The translations under genes and the position numbers were made by a program. Shown here in pieces: positions 1 to 6,015 of a DNA stretch of 9,303 nt (the first letter of the stretch is position 1; the number at the start of each line of letters is the position of its first letter). Location: the NCBI GenBank assembly GCA_025465405.1, contig JAODNL010000478.1:1-9303 (forward strand). The letters are read 5' to 3'. Source of the DNA: Pseudonocardiales bacterium (lineage in GTDB: Bacteria; Actinomycetota; Actinomycetes; Mycobacteriales; Jatrophihabitantaceae). The notes below the pieces were generated by a model. It saw nothing but the letters and a program-made list of their open reading frames with translations. It did no database searches and was not told where the DNA came from.

Positions 1-2732
1 AGCAGGGGACGCAGACGTTGCAGGACCCGTTCGGCGTCGGCCTGCTCGTCCCACGCGTGTCGCAGGTCGGCGATGACCTGTTCGAGCGGACGCGGTTCGG
101 CGTAGCGGTTCGCCTCGTGCGCGGCCAGCTCGCGGGCGGCGGCTGGGCCGAGATCGGCGCGGTCCCGGGCGAACGTTGCGGCCCACTGCTCACGCGCCTC
201 GACGAGATCGGCGGCGAGCAGATGTGCGATGTTGACGTGCCGGCCACGGGTCATCCCGACGTAGGCGCTCGCAGCGGAGCTGTGTTCGTCGAGCAGGACG
301 TGCGCGCTGGTCGTCGTGCCGCCTTGGGCGCCGTGTGCGGTGCTGGCGTAGGCGAGTTCCACGTCGTGGGTGACGTAACTCGCCGGCAATGTCCGACGCC
401 CCGCGACCGAATGGGTGACGCCCAGTTCGCCGCCGTCACCCACGTGCGTTACGGTCCAGGTGTCGCGGTTGGCGACGTTCAGGTTGCGGTCGTTGCGCCG
501 CGTCGCGACTCGGTCCCCCGCCCCGATCCGCTCCCCCGCGGCGGTTGTCACCGTCCTTCGATCGTCGACGAGCCCCGCAGCGATCATGTGCTCGCGGATC
601 ACCGCGTTGAGTTCACTCACCTGCTCTCGGGTGGCTGCGACGACCGAGGTCTCGCGTCCTACCTCGCGATCGGCGACGGTCGCCTGGGCGATCGCGACAC
701 TCAACTCGCCGGTGCTGGCATGCAGCCGAATCTGGTCGCGCTGGTGCATCGCGTCGAACACCGCCTGCGGGTTCTCGCCGGTGCGCATCAACCGTGACAG
801 CTCCGCGTATTCGACGTCGGGCACGACCTTCCGGCCGCGGTCGGACTCGATAGTGCGGACGAAGCGGTGGATGACGTCGACCGAGACCGGCTCGATCCAG
901 CGCGCGGCATGGTCGAGCACCCCGCCGCGCCCGACCGCCGGCAGCTGGTGCCGGTCGCCGATCATCGCGACCCGGACGCGGTGGTCGTCGGCGACGGTGA
1001 GCAGCGCAGCAGCGGTGTCCTGGTCGAGCATGCCCGCCTCGTCGACGGCGAGCAGATCGCCGGTGCGCAGCGTGGCATCGGGCGACGGCCCCTCGTAGAC
1101 GCGGCCTGTCGTCGGGTCGGTGTCGCCGGGCCGGAGCCGGGTCCACGTGCCGTGCTCGTCCCACCGCCAACCATGCGCATACGCGAGCCGCGCCGCCGAA
1201 CTCGTTTCGGCACCGAGTTCTGCCTGCGCGACCTGCGCCGCCTTGAGCGTCGGAGTCACCACCGTCATCTGCCGGTCGGACGCGGTGAGCTGATCGCGAG
1301 CGGCGGCGAGGAGCGTGGTCTTGCCGGCGCCGGCCGCGCCTTCGATGACCACCAGAGGCCGGTCGCCTGCGAGTGAGGCGACCGCTGCGGCCTGTCCCTC
1401 ATCCAGCCGCACCCCGCGTTCGGCTCGTGCTGCTATCTCGCCCGCCTCGACACTGTGGTCGTCGGGCTCGGCGGCGCGGGCGGCGAGCCGGCCGACGAGC
1501 TCGGCCTCTGTCTCCAGCACCCGCTCGGACGTGAGTGCCCGGATGTGCGCCGGCAGCGCGGGCCGATCCAGCAGGGGCACGCAAGCGGCGACCGCGCGGG
1601 CGGTGAGGTCCTCGGCCAGCTCTGTCCGCGCGGCTGGCTCGCACACCAGACCGATGCCGCCAAAGTGCTGCTCGAGCTCGCCGCGCACGTCCGCCGCGTT
1701 CCACGCCGACCGCCGAGCACCCAGCCGGGCGAGTACCACCTGCACGATCTCGTCGCGGTCCACCTCGCCGACCGGGATGCGCACCAGATCTGTCGGCGCG
1801 GCGGGGTCGCGGTAGCCGAGGCTGGCCAGCTCATTCAGCCACCGGCCGCGCAGCTCGATGCCGGACTCCGGAGTCACCTTGTCGGGACGGTCCTCGGCCC
1901 ACGCGCGGCTGTCCCACGCACGCCGCAACGCGGGGCCGGGTTCCTCGCCCGGGTGCTGCACGCGCCACTCGGTCTCGTAGCGGTCCAACTGGCGTTCGAT
2001 CTGGCGTGCGCGCTTGCTGAACGCACCGACGAACGGTGCGAGCTGCGCGATCTCTCCGGATGCGGTGAGTGTGTAGCCATGCCGGGCCAGCGCGCCTCGG
2101 AACTGCGGGTCGCACGCGACAGCGGCATGCCCGGTCCCGTTCAGCGCAGCGATCTGATCGCGCACCGCAACCGTGTCGAGTCCGCGCCACGTCCCGGCAG
2201 CGAACACCCGCGCGTTGACCTGCAGATGCAGATGGCGGTGCGGATCCCCGGCGCGCGACGTGTAGTGCCGCACGGTCACTGCCTCCAACCGCTCGACCGG
2301 CATCGCGACCTGCGCGCCGCGCGGCCCGACCCGCGACGTCGCGTGCTGTGCGAGCCAGCCGATGATCTGCTCGGCGGCTCGGTCCTGCGCAGCTTCGTAC
2401 GCGGTCGCAATCTCCGGGTGCAGCTCCGCGGCGAGCGACCACGACTTCGGACCGTTGACCGTCAGCTCGACGAACCGCACCGCACGGTCGTCAGTACGCA
2501 GCCGTCCGCGCGGTTCGCCTGTCTCTGGGTCGAGGCCAGCGACCCACCCCTCGTACCCGTCACCCGACAGCGAAGCCAGCTCCATTACCGGACTGTCCGG
2601 GCCAGCAGTGAACCGGCGCGCGATCCCGGTTCCCTCGGCCAGGTAGTAGTCATCCGCGCGGGACCGATCGGCGTCCAGATAGGCGCGGGCACCGCGAGCA
2701 GACCCGCGATATACCCTCACGCCACCATGCAT
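1..2732 (-). CDS. MobF-type conjugative relaxase-helicase (TrwC/TraA-like), C-terminus outside window
   Basis: This is the relaxase of a conjugative or mobilisable element: it nicks the transferred strand at oriT through a tyrosine, stays covalently attached, and unwinds DNA with its helicase half. All 910 codons here are open; the 3' end lies beyond the left edge. The N-terminal domain (about 1-330) has a YY pair (Y29/Y30) as candidate catalytic tyrosines and the metal-binding histidines H156, H167 and H169, spaced as in TrwC (H-x10-H-x-H). The RecD-like helicase part has Walker A (GAAGAGKTT, K471), Walker B (LLAVDEAGML, D564-E565), motif III GDRHQLPAV (592-600) and motif YVGMTRGR (824-831). 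I chose ATG at 2732; an in-frame GTG at 2720 (the fifth codon) is a real alternative, because it overlaps the TGA of a small upstream ORF as GTGA. No frameshift is visible, so the protein could be active if its far end is intact. The family call is secure; whether this is a plasmid, ICE or remnant is not. Confidence 0.95.
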   Translation of the reverse strand, partial: MHGGVRVYRGSARGARAYLDADRSRADDYYLAEGTGIARRFTAGPDSPVMELASLSGDGYEGWVAGLDPETGEPRGRLRTDDRAVRFVELTVNGPKSWSLAAELHPEIATAYEAAQDRAAEQIIGWLAQHATSRVGPRGAQVAMPVERLEAVTVRHYTSRAGDPHRHLHLQVNARVFAAGTWRGLDTVAVRDQIAALNGTGHAAVACDPQFRGALARHGYTLTASGEIAQLAPFVGAFSKRARQIERQLDRYETEWRVQHPGEEPGPALRRAWDSRAWAEDRPDKVTPESGIELRGRWLNELASLGYRDPAAPTDLVRIPVGEVDRDEIVQVVLARLGARRSAWNAADVRGELEQHFGGIGLVCEPAARTELAEDLTARAVAACVPLLDRPALPAHIRALTSERVLETEAELVGRLAARAAEPDDHSVEAGEIAARAERGVRLDEGQAAAVASLAGDRPLVVIEGAAGAGKTTLLAAARDQLTASDRQMTVVTPTLKAAQVAQAELGAETSSAARLAYAHGWRWDEHGTWTRLRPGDTDPTTGRVYEGPSPDATLRTGDLLAVDEAGMLDQDTAAALLTVADDHRVRVAMIGDRHQLPAVGRGGVLDHAARWIEPVSVDVIHRFVRTIESDRGRKVVPDVEYAELSRLMRTGENPQAVFDAMHQRDQIRLHASTGELSVAIAQATVADREVGRETSVVAATREQVSELNAVIREHMIAAGLVDDRRTVTTAAGERIGAGDRVATRRNDRNLNVANRDTWTVTHVGDGGELGVTHSVAGRRTLPASYVTHDVELAYASTAHGAQGGTTTSAHVLLDEHSSAASAYVGMTRGRHVNIAHLLAADLVEAREQWAATFARDRADLGPAAARELAAHEANRYAEPRPLEQVIADLRHAWDEQADAERVLQRLRPL

Positions 2733-2759
2733 AACCAACAATTCCCAACACTATTTGTT

Positions 2760-2782
2760 ATTCGACGCCGAAGGCGGCGAAT
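2760..2782. repeat. Hairpin-forming inverted repeat in the relaxase 5' leader
   Basis: The arms ATTCGACGCC and GGCGGCGAAT are separated by GAA and pair over 10 positions with one mismatch (A/G). The element lies 28 bases upstream of the chosen relaxase ATG, so it would be in the 5' leader if transcription starts near the -10-like hexamer at 2799-2804. It could be a translational control hairpin or one of the inverted repeats of an oriT. The structure is seen directly; the role is inference. Confidence 0.5.
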
Positions 2783-2788
2783 TCCTAC

Positions 2789-2819
2789 CCAAATTGGTAG
2801 CATACGTGCCGCAATTTGG
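2789..2819 (-). promoter_or_regulatory. Inverted repeat straddling a -10-like hexamer: candidate relaxase promoter/operator or oriT part
   Basis: CCAAATTG (2789-2796) and CAATTTGG (2812-2819) form a perfect 8-bp inverted repeat with a 15-base spacer. On the minus strand the spacer contains TATGCT (2804-2799), a fit to the actinobacterial -10 pattern TAnnnT, placed to drive the relaxase. No convincing -35 is seen. A nested shorter palindrome, CTACC-CAAATT-GGTAG, covers 2785-2800. A protein bound to the repeat would cover the -10, so an autoregulatory operator is plausible. Inverted repeats near the relaxase gene are also typical of oriT nic regions. Neither role is proven. Confidence 0.4.
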
Positions 2820-2825
2820 TAAAGA

Positions 2826-2860
2826 GGTGGTAATTGATGGTTAGCAACGGTGGTTATTGA
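2826..2860. repeat. Pair of 12-base direct repeats (iteron-like)
   Basis: GGTGGTAATTGA (2826-2837) and GGTGGTTATTGA (2849-2860) differ at one position and are 23 bases apart start to start, about two helical turns. They lie in the AT-rich stretch upstream of the relaxase gene, next to the inverted repeat at 2789-2819. Direct repeats at this spacing suggest two binding sites on the same DNA face for a relaxosome accessory protein or regulator. With only two copies the call is tentative. Confidence 0.35.
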
Positions 2861-3402
2861 ATTGATGTTCTGAGCGGTTCTTGTGCTCGTATTTGGGCTG
2901 GCGATGGTGGCGACGCGGGCGAGCAGAGATCGAGGGCGATGCTCACGGACCTGCCGGCACCGGGTCAACTCGCCCGCGGACGATGCCGCCGCGGACCCTG
3001 CACTACCGACCGGCGACGCGCTCAACATGGGTCACGCGCGCGCCGGCGGGTGCTCATATCGACGCAAGAAGCGTTCGCCAACATGCGGATCGAGGACAAG
3101 AGTTGGGAGAGTTGGCAGGTGCGCGGGTTGTAATACGCCCGCCATAACATATTGCAGAAGAAACCCCCGTCCAGCGAATCGCGGCGTTGCAGCACACCAG
3201 TTCTCAGCCAGAACGGCCGCGAACCGCACGCACACGCCGCGGACATGCGCGTTAATGACTGTGGTCGGATGGTAGCGTCTCTGATCGATTTTCGGATGCG
3301 GTTCACACACAAGCTGGACGGTCGTCGAGCGGGTGTCCGGGGCGTAGAGGCACTCCGTAGGGCAATGCGTATGTCGTTGACCCTCGTGCGTCGAGCGACG
3401 TA
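2861..3402. other. Stretch of about 540 bases without a convincing gene
   Basis: Open frames exist on both strands, but none has a recognisable protein motif, a good ribosome binding site and the third-position G/C bias seen in neighbouring genes. The longest conflict with one another and give arginine/proline/threonine-rich translations typical of shadow frames. Short local inverted repeats occur (for example CGTCCAGC at 3168-3175 with GCTGGACG at 3313-3320) but are not striking. The stretch separates divergent genes of a mobile element, so promoters, an oriT portion or decayed genes are all possible. I cannot support any of these specifically. Confidence 0.4.
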
Positions 3403-3498
3403 CCCCGAACAGGGGACATTGTGTTCCCCCAAGGATGACGCGCGTCTGTCTTTTCCAGACGATCCTTGTCGCTACACCACAACAGTCGGGGGCCCGAC
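3403..3498 (+). promoter_or_regulatory. Hairpin-rich leader upstream of the 69-residue ORF
   Basis: Three structures can be read. (1) CCCC (3403-3406), GGGG (3412-3415) and CCCC (3426-3429) allow two mutually exclusive stems: CCCC-GAACA-GGGG, or GGGGA (3412-3416) with TCCCC (3425-3429). (2) AAGGAT (3431-3436) pairs with ATCCTT (3462-3467), and inside it CGTCTG (3443-3448) pairs perfectly with CAGACG (3456-3461) around a TCTTTTC loop, leaving a 6-base bulge GACGCG. (3) GTCGGG (3485-3490) pairs with CCCGAC (3493-3498). The block ends 65 bases before the ATG at 3564. It could be a regulatory 5' leader, a small structured RNA or an oriT/relaxosome site. It matches no riboswitch class I know. Confidence 0.35.
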
Positions 3499-3552
3499 CA
3501 CCGCAATGGCGGGTCCCCGGGAGCGACGCCCCTACCGACGCCGATCCAGATC

Positions 3553-3560
3553 AAGGGGGA
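3553..3560 (+). promoter_or_regulatory. Strong ribosome binding site fixing the start of the 69-residue ORF
   Basis: AAGGGGGA lies 3 bases before the ATG at 3564. The frame also stays open upstream to an ATG at 3435, but that ATG sits inside the hairpin block, and the extra residues do not look like protein. The purine-rich site therefore decides for the shorter form. Confidence 0.7.
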
Positions 3561-3563
3561 GCG

Positions 3564-3773
3564 ATGACCGCCATCGAGACACGCACCGTCGTCGCGATCC
3601 TCGACCGCACGGCCGAGGATCGGGTCGCACACACCGCACGTCGCTTGTACGAGGCGGAGGTTGCCCTGCACACCGCGCGGCAGTCCCACGCCGACAGATG
3701 GGTTGCAGCAGCCTACGACCGCTTGCACGAGGCGGTCGTCGCCCACCGCCTCGCGGTGGCACTGAGCGACTGA
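3564..3773 (+). CDS. Small conserved-looking protein of unknown function, 69 residues
   Basis: The protein begins MTAIETRTVVAILDR and ends HRLAVALSD. It is rich in Ala, Arg, His, Val and Glu, and predicts as almost entirely helical: a short N-terminal segment, then two amphipathic helices (about 17-40 and 44-67). No signal peptide, membrane segment, cysteine cluster or DNA-binding motif is obvious. Codon use is strongly G/C at third positions, as in the relaxase gene. It lies divergent from the relaxase across an 830-base non-coding stretch, so it is most simply a gene of the same mobile element, perhaps a small relaxosome or regulatory component. I have an unverified impression of similar short proteins near actinobacterial MobF relaxases. 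I cannot assign a function. It is the last intact gene before the scarred chromosomal-type DNA to its right. Confidence 0.75.
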   Translation: MTAIETRTVVAILDRTAEDRVAHTARRLYEAEVALHTARQSHADRWVAAAYDRLHEAVVAHRLAVALSD

Positions 3774-3803
3774 ATGGCCGTCGGTTTCACCGCCGGATCG
3801 CCC

Positions 3804-4220
3804 CAATGACGACTGATCGCCAGCGACCAACGGCGGCCCGTACCAAGTCAAGGCACGCCCTTCGACCGGCGCGCACCGAGTACCGAGAAACGCCTCAGGG
3901 CCGTCGTCAGCGGCGAATCGGTACGGCTCGTCGGGCAACAGAACGACCTCTGGACGGCACCCGACGATGTCGCCGACCGTCACCTTGGGATAGCGCTCCG
4001 CGGCATCGCGATACACGTTGTCGAAGCCGATGCGGGCGAGCAAATCCCCGGTGAACGTTCGGGCACCGAAGACCATCCGCGGATCTCGCCAGATGGGGAC
4101 GGCCACCGGCAGTGGCCGCCCGACGACCGGCTGGTGCCAGAGTGTGGCGGCATCGTCGAGCCAAGCCGGAACCTCCCAGCGCCGGAGTACACCGTTCTCG
4201 GCAGGGTCGCGCGCGGGATC
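3804..4220 (-). pseudogene. Fragment of a BtuF-like (helical-backbone metal receptor) substrate-binding protein
   Basis: The minus-strand translation contains VPAWLDDAATLW, VAVPIWRDPRMVFG, FTGDLLARIGFDNVY, VVLLPDEPYRFAADDGPEAF and, near its end, RALTWYGPPLV. These follow the order of the C-terminal half of BtuF/TroA-fold proteins, annotated in actinobacteria as cobalamin-binding or helical-backbone metal receptor proteins, usually about 250-290 residues. Intact members bind a chelate such as cobalamin for an ABC importer or related uptake. Only about 135 residues remain. The N-terminal lobe (the PSLTE-like start and NKEEN-like region) is absent: homology stops near 4190-4215, next to the icmF remnant. 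At the 3' side no stop follows the WYG motif; the frame runs on antisense through the 69-residue ORF, so the C-terminal tail is probably lost too. No internal stop or frameshift is seen in the core. Ends are approximate. Confidence 0.75.
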
Positions 4221-4224
4221 TGAG
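4189..4224. other. Recombination/deletion joint between two head-to-head truncated genes
   Basis: Leftward, minus-strand BtuF-like homology can be followed up to about VLRRWEVPAWL (near 4190). Rightward, plus-strand IcmF homology begins at AVAMRDKYGA (4224), directly after an in-frame TGA (4221-4223). Each gene should continue across this point for hundreds of bases in the other direction, so foreign ends meet here. No insertion sequence, target-site duplication or long repeat is visible at the joint. An assembly chimera is the main alternative to a real deletion. Confidence 0.6.
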
Positions 4225-4955
4225 CAGTCGCGATGCGCGACAAGTACGGCGCGAGCGAGCGCTCCCGGAAGCTCAAGCACCACGTCCAAACGTCCGGTCG
4301 CTCGCTGCACGCGCAGGAGATGTCGTTCAACGACATCCGCACCACGCTGCAGGCGCTCAGCGCGCTGTACGACAACTGCAACAGCCTGCACACGAACGCA
4401 TACGACGAGGCGGTCACCACGCTCTCGGCCGAGTCGGTCCGGCGCGCGCTCGCGATCCAGCTCATCATCAATCGCGAGTGGGGCCTAGCGATGAACGAGA
4501 ACCCGCTGCAGGGCTCGTTCATCGTCGAGCGGGCGGTGCTGGACGAGTTCGACCGGCTGACCGCGCGCGGCGGCGTCCTCGGCGCGATGGAGACCGGCTA
4601 CCAGCGCGGCAAGATCCAGGACGAGTCGATGCTGTACGAGCAGCGCAAGCACGACGGCAGCCTGCCGATCATCGGCGTCAACACGTTCCGCGCCCTCGAG
4701 GACGCCGCGGCGCCGCGCGAGCTCGAACTCGCGCGCGGCACCGACGCCGAGAAACGCTCGCAGCTCGACCGGCTCGCCGACTTCCACACGCAGAATCGCG
4801 ACGCCGCGGAGGTTGCGCTTGCCCGCCTGCGCGAGTCGGTGACGTCGGGCGCGAACGTGTTCGCGGAGCTGATGGACGCGGCCCGGGTGTGCTCGCTCGG
4901 CCGGATCACCGACGCCTTCTTCGAGGTCGGCGGTCAGTACCGCCGCAACGTCTGA
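4224..4955 (+). pseudogene. icmF: C-terminal remnant of fused isobutyryl-CoA mutase IcmF
   Basis: IcmF interconverts isobutyryl-CoA and n-butyryl-CoA using adenosylcobalamin. The complete enzyme is about 1,080 residues: B12-binding domain, MeaI-type G-protein domain, then mutase TIM barrel and C-terminal region. Only the last ~243 residues are here, from AVAMRDKYGA through HVQTSGRSLHAQEM, NDIRTTLQALSALYDNCNS, LAIQLIINREWGLAMNENP and GGVLGAMETGYQRGKIQDES to the typical end GGQYRRNV. The B12 and GTPase domains and half the barrel are missing, so mutase activity is excluded. An in-frame TGA sits just before the homology; ATG 4233 could still start a 240-residue product but has no good ribosome binding site. 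The segment SFIVERAVLDEF seems to lack about 7 residues of the ELTDLVE region as I remember it in relatives. The stop overlaps the next gene's ATG (TGATG), a sign of an old operon. Confidence 0.85.
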
Positions 4956-5938
4956 TGACGACGACGGCGCCAGGCGCGCTCGGGTACCCGGCGCCCACCA
5001 TGTCGACGCTGTCCGGCTCGCAACTGCTCGGGCTCGGCGCTGCCCAGCTAGACCAGAGAGTGTCCGGCGCCGAACTCGGCCGCCGATTCGGCCGGACGGC
5101 GGACTGGATCCGAGCCCGGACCGGGATCGATGCGGTTCGGCGCACCGGGCACGAGGACGAGATGGAGCAGCTCGCGGTGCGCGCGGCGCGCTCAGCGCTG
5201 GCGCAAGCCGGCCTCGCCGCCGGCGACGTCGACCTGGTGCTCACCGCGTCCTGCAGCCTCGACAGATCGACGAGCACCCGGATCGCAGCCACGGCCGCCC
5301 CGAACGCCGGATGGATGGCGATCAACGCCGCGTGCAGCGGCTTCTGCTTCGCGATCAGCTCCACCGACAACTTCATCCGCACCGGCATGGCGCGCACCGT
5401 GCTCGTCGTCGCTGCCGAACAGATGAGCGCGCTGATCGATCCCGCCGATCTCGGGACGTCGATCATCTTCGGTGACGGTGCGGGAGCCGCCGTTCTGGGC
5501 CCTGCGGCCGGCGGCGAGCCCGGCGTCGGCCGGGTCGTGTGGGGCACCGACGGGGACCAGTCCGAACTCATCGCCTGCAGCCCGGACGGCCTGCTCCGCA
5601 TGGCGGGGCGCGAGGTCTTTCGCTGGGCCGTCGAATGCATGCCGGACATCGCGCTGGCCGCGTGCTCGCGCGCCGGCGTCGACATCAGCGACATCGCGGC
5701 GTTCGTGCCGCACCAAGCCAACGGTCGCATCATCGACGCCGTCGCCACCAGGCTCGGGCTGGGCGACGCGGTCGTCACGTCCGACATACGAAAATCCGGA
5801 AACACGTCAGCCGCGTCGATACCGATCGCGCTCACCCGAGTCATGGAGCAGCACGACGCACTGTCGGACCGGCTCGCCCTGCACCTCGGCTTCGGCGCCG
5901 GCCTGGCGTACGCAGGACAGGTCATCCGACTGCCCTGA
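4955..5938 (+). CDS. Beta-ketoacyl-ACP synthase III-like enzyme (KAS III / FabH family)
   Basis: This 327-residue thiolase-fold condensing enzyme matches the usual FabH length (about 315-335). KAS III enzymes join a short acyl-CoA starter to malonyl-ACP in fatty-acid or polyketide initiation. The triad is complete: C127 in NAACSGF, H253 in VPHQANGRI and N283 in RKSGNTSAASIPIAL. The CoA-site signature DWIRARTGID lies near residue 50, FGDGAGAAVLG near 170, and the C-terminal GFGAGLAYAGQVIRL closes the fold. The ATG overlaps the TGA of the icmF remnant, suggesting translational coupling. A second in-frame ATG (5000, residue 16) is closer to the usual N-terminus and could be the true start. Being downstream of icmF, it may once have used n-butyryl- or isobutyryl-CoA as starter; this is inference. 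With icmF truncated, the original promoter is probably lost, so expression is uncertain. Substrate cannot be read from sequence. Confidence 0.88.
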   Translation: MTTTAPGALGYPAPTMSTLSGSQLLGLGAAQLDQRVSGAELGRRFGRTADWIRARTGIDAVRRTGHEDEMEQLAVRAARSALAQAGLAAGDVDLVLTASCSLDRSTSTRIAATAAPNAGWMAINAACSGFCFAISSTDNFIRTGMARTVLVVAAEQMSALIDPADLGTSIIFGDGAGAAVLGPAAGGEPGVGRVVWGTDGDQSELIACSPDGLLRMAGREVFRWAVECMPDIALAACSRAGVDISDIAAFVPHQANGRIIDAVATRLGLGDAVVTSDIRKSGNTSAASIPIALTRVMEQHDALSDRLALHLGFGAGLAYAGQVIRLP

Positions 5939-5954
5939 CGCTGCCCGCCCCCGC

Positions 5955-6002
5955 GATCTTCCTGCGCCAGCCGTCACCGGCCCTACGTCGCGCAGGAAGA
6001 TC
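5955..6002. terminator. Perfect 13-bp inverted repeat between convergent genes, likely bidirectional terminator
   Basis: GATCTTCCTGCGC (5955-5967) and GCGCAGGAAGATC (5990-6002) are exact reverse complements around a 22-base loop. The element fills the 77-base gap between the KAS III gene (ending 5938, plus) and the kinase gene (ending 6016, minus), where a two-way terminator is expected. There is no T-run on either side, as is common for actinobacterial terminators. The loop is longer than typical, so a protein-binding or decay-protecting element is an alternative. Confidence 0.6.
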
Positions 6003-6015
6003 CACACCCCACAAC

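Noticed and set aside
18..2822. Several long plus-strand frames opposite the relaxase gene (for example 18-797 and 1455-2822)
   Set aside because: They are antisense shadows of the relaxase: high-GC bias keeps the opposite strand open. Translations are Arg/Pro-rich with no family motif.
3405..3430. CGAAC...GTTC arrangement as a LexA (SOS) box
   Set aside because: The half-sites are too far apart compared with the actinobacterial CGAAC-N4-GTTCG pattern.
2883..3432. Plus frame 2883-3275 and minus frame 3022-3432 as genes
   Set aside because: No ribosome binding site, no homology I can recognise, and mutually overlapping frames with basic, low-complexity translations.
3403..3498. Leader hairpins as a cobalamin riboswitch, given the B12-linked genes nearby
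   Set aside because: I cannot find the conserved B12-box core, and the leader faces the small mobile-element gene, not the B12-linked remnants.
3435..3563. N-terminal extension of the 69-residue ORF to ATG 3435
   Set aside because: It runs through the hairpin cluster, and the strong ribosome binding site lies at 3553-3560 in front of ATG 3564.
4112..4954. Plus-strand frame open from 4112 straight into the KAS III gene, which would give a 608-residue fusion
   Set aside because: The part before 4955 is out of frame with the recognisable IcmF sequence and has arginine-rich nonsense composition. Only the KAS III portion is real.
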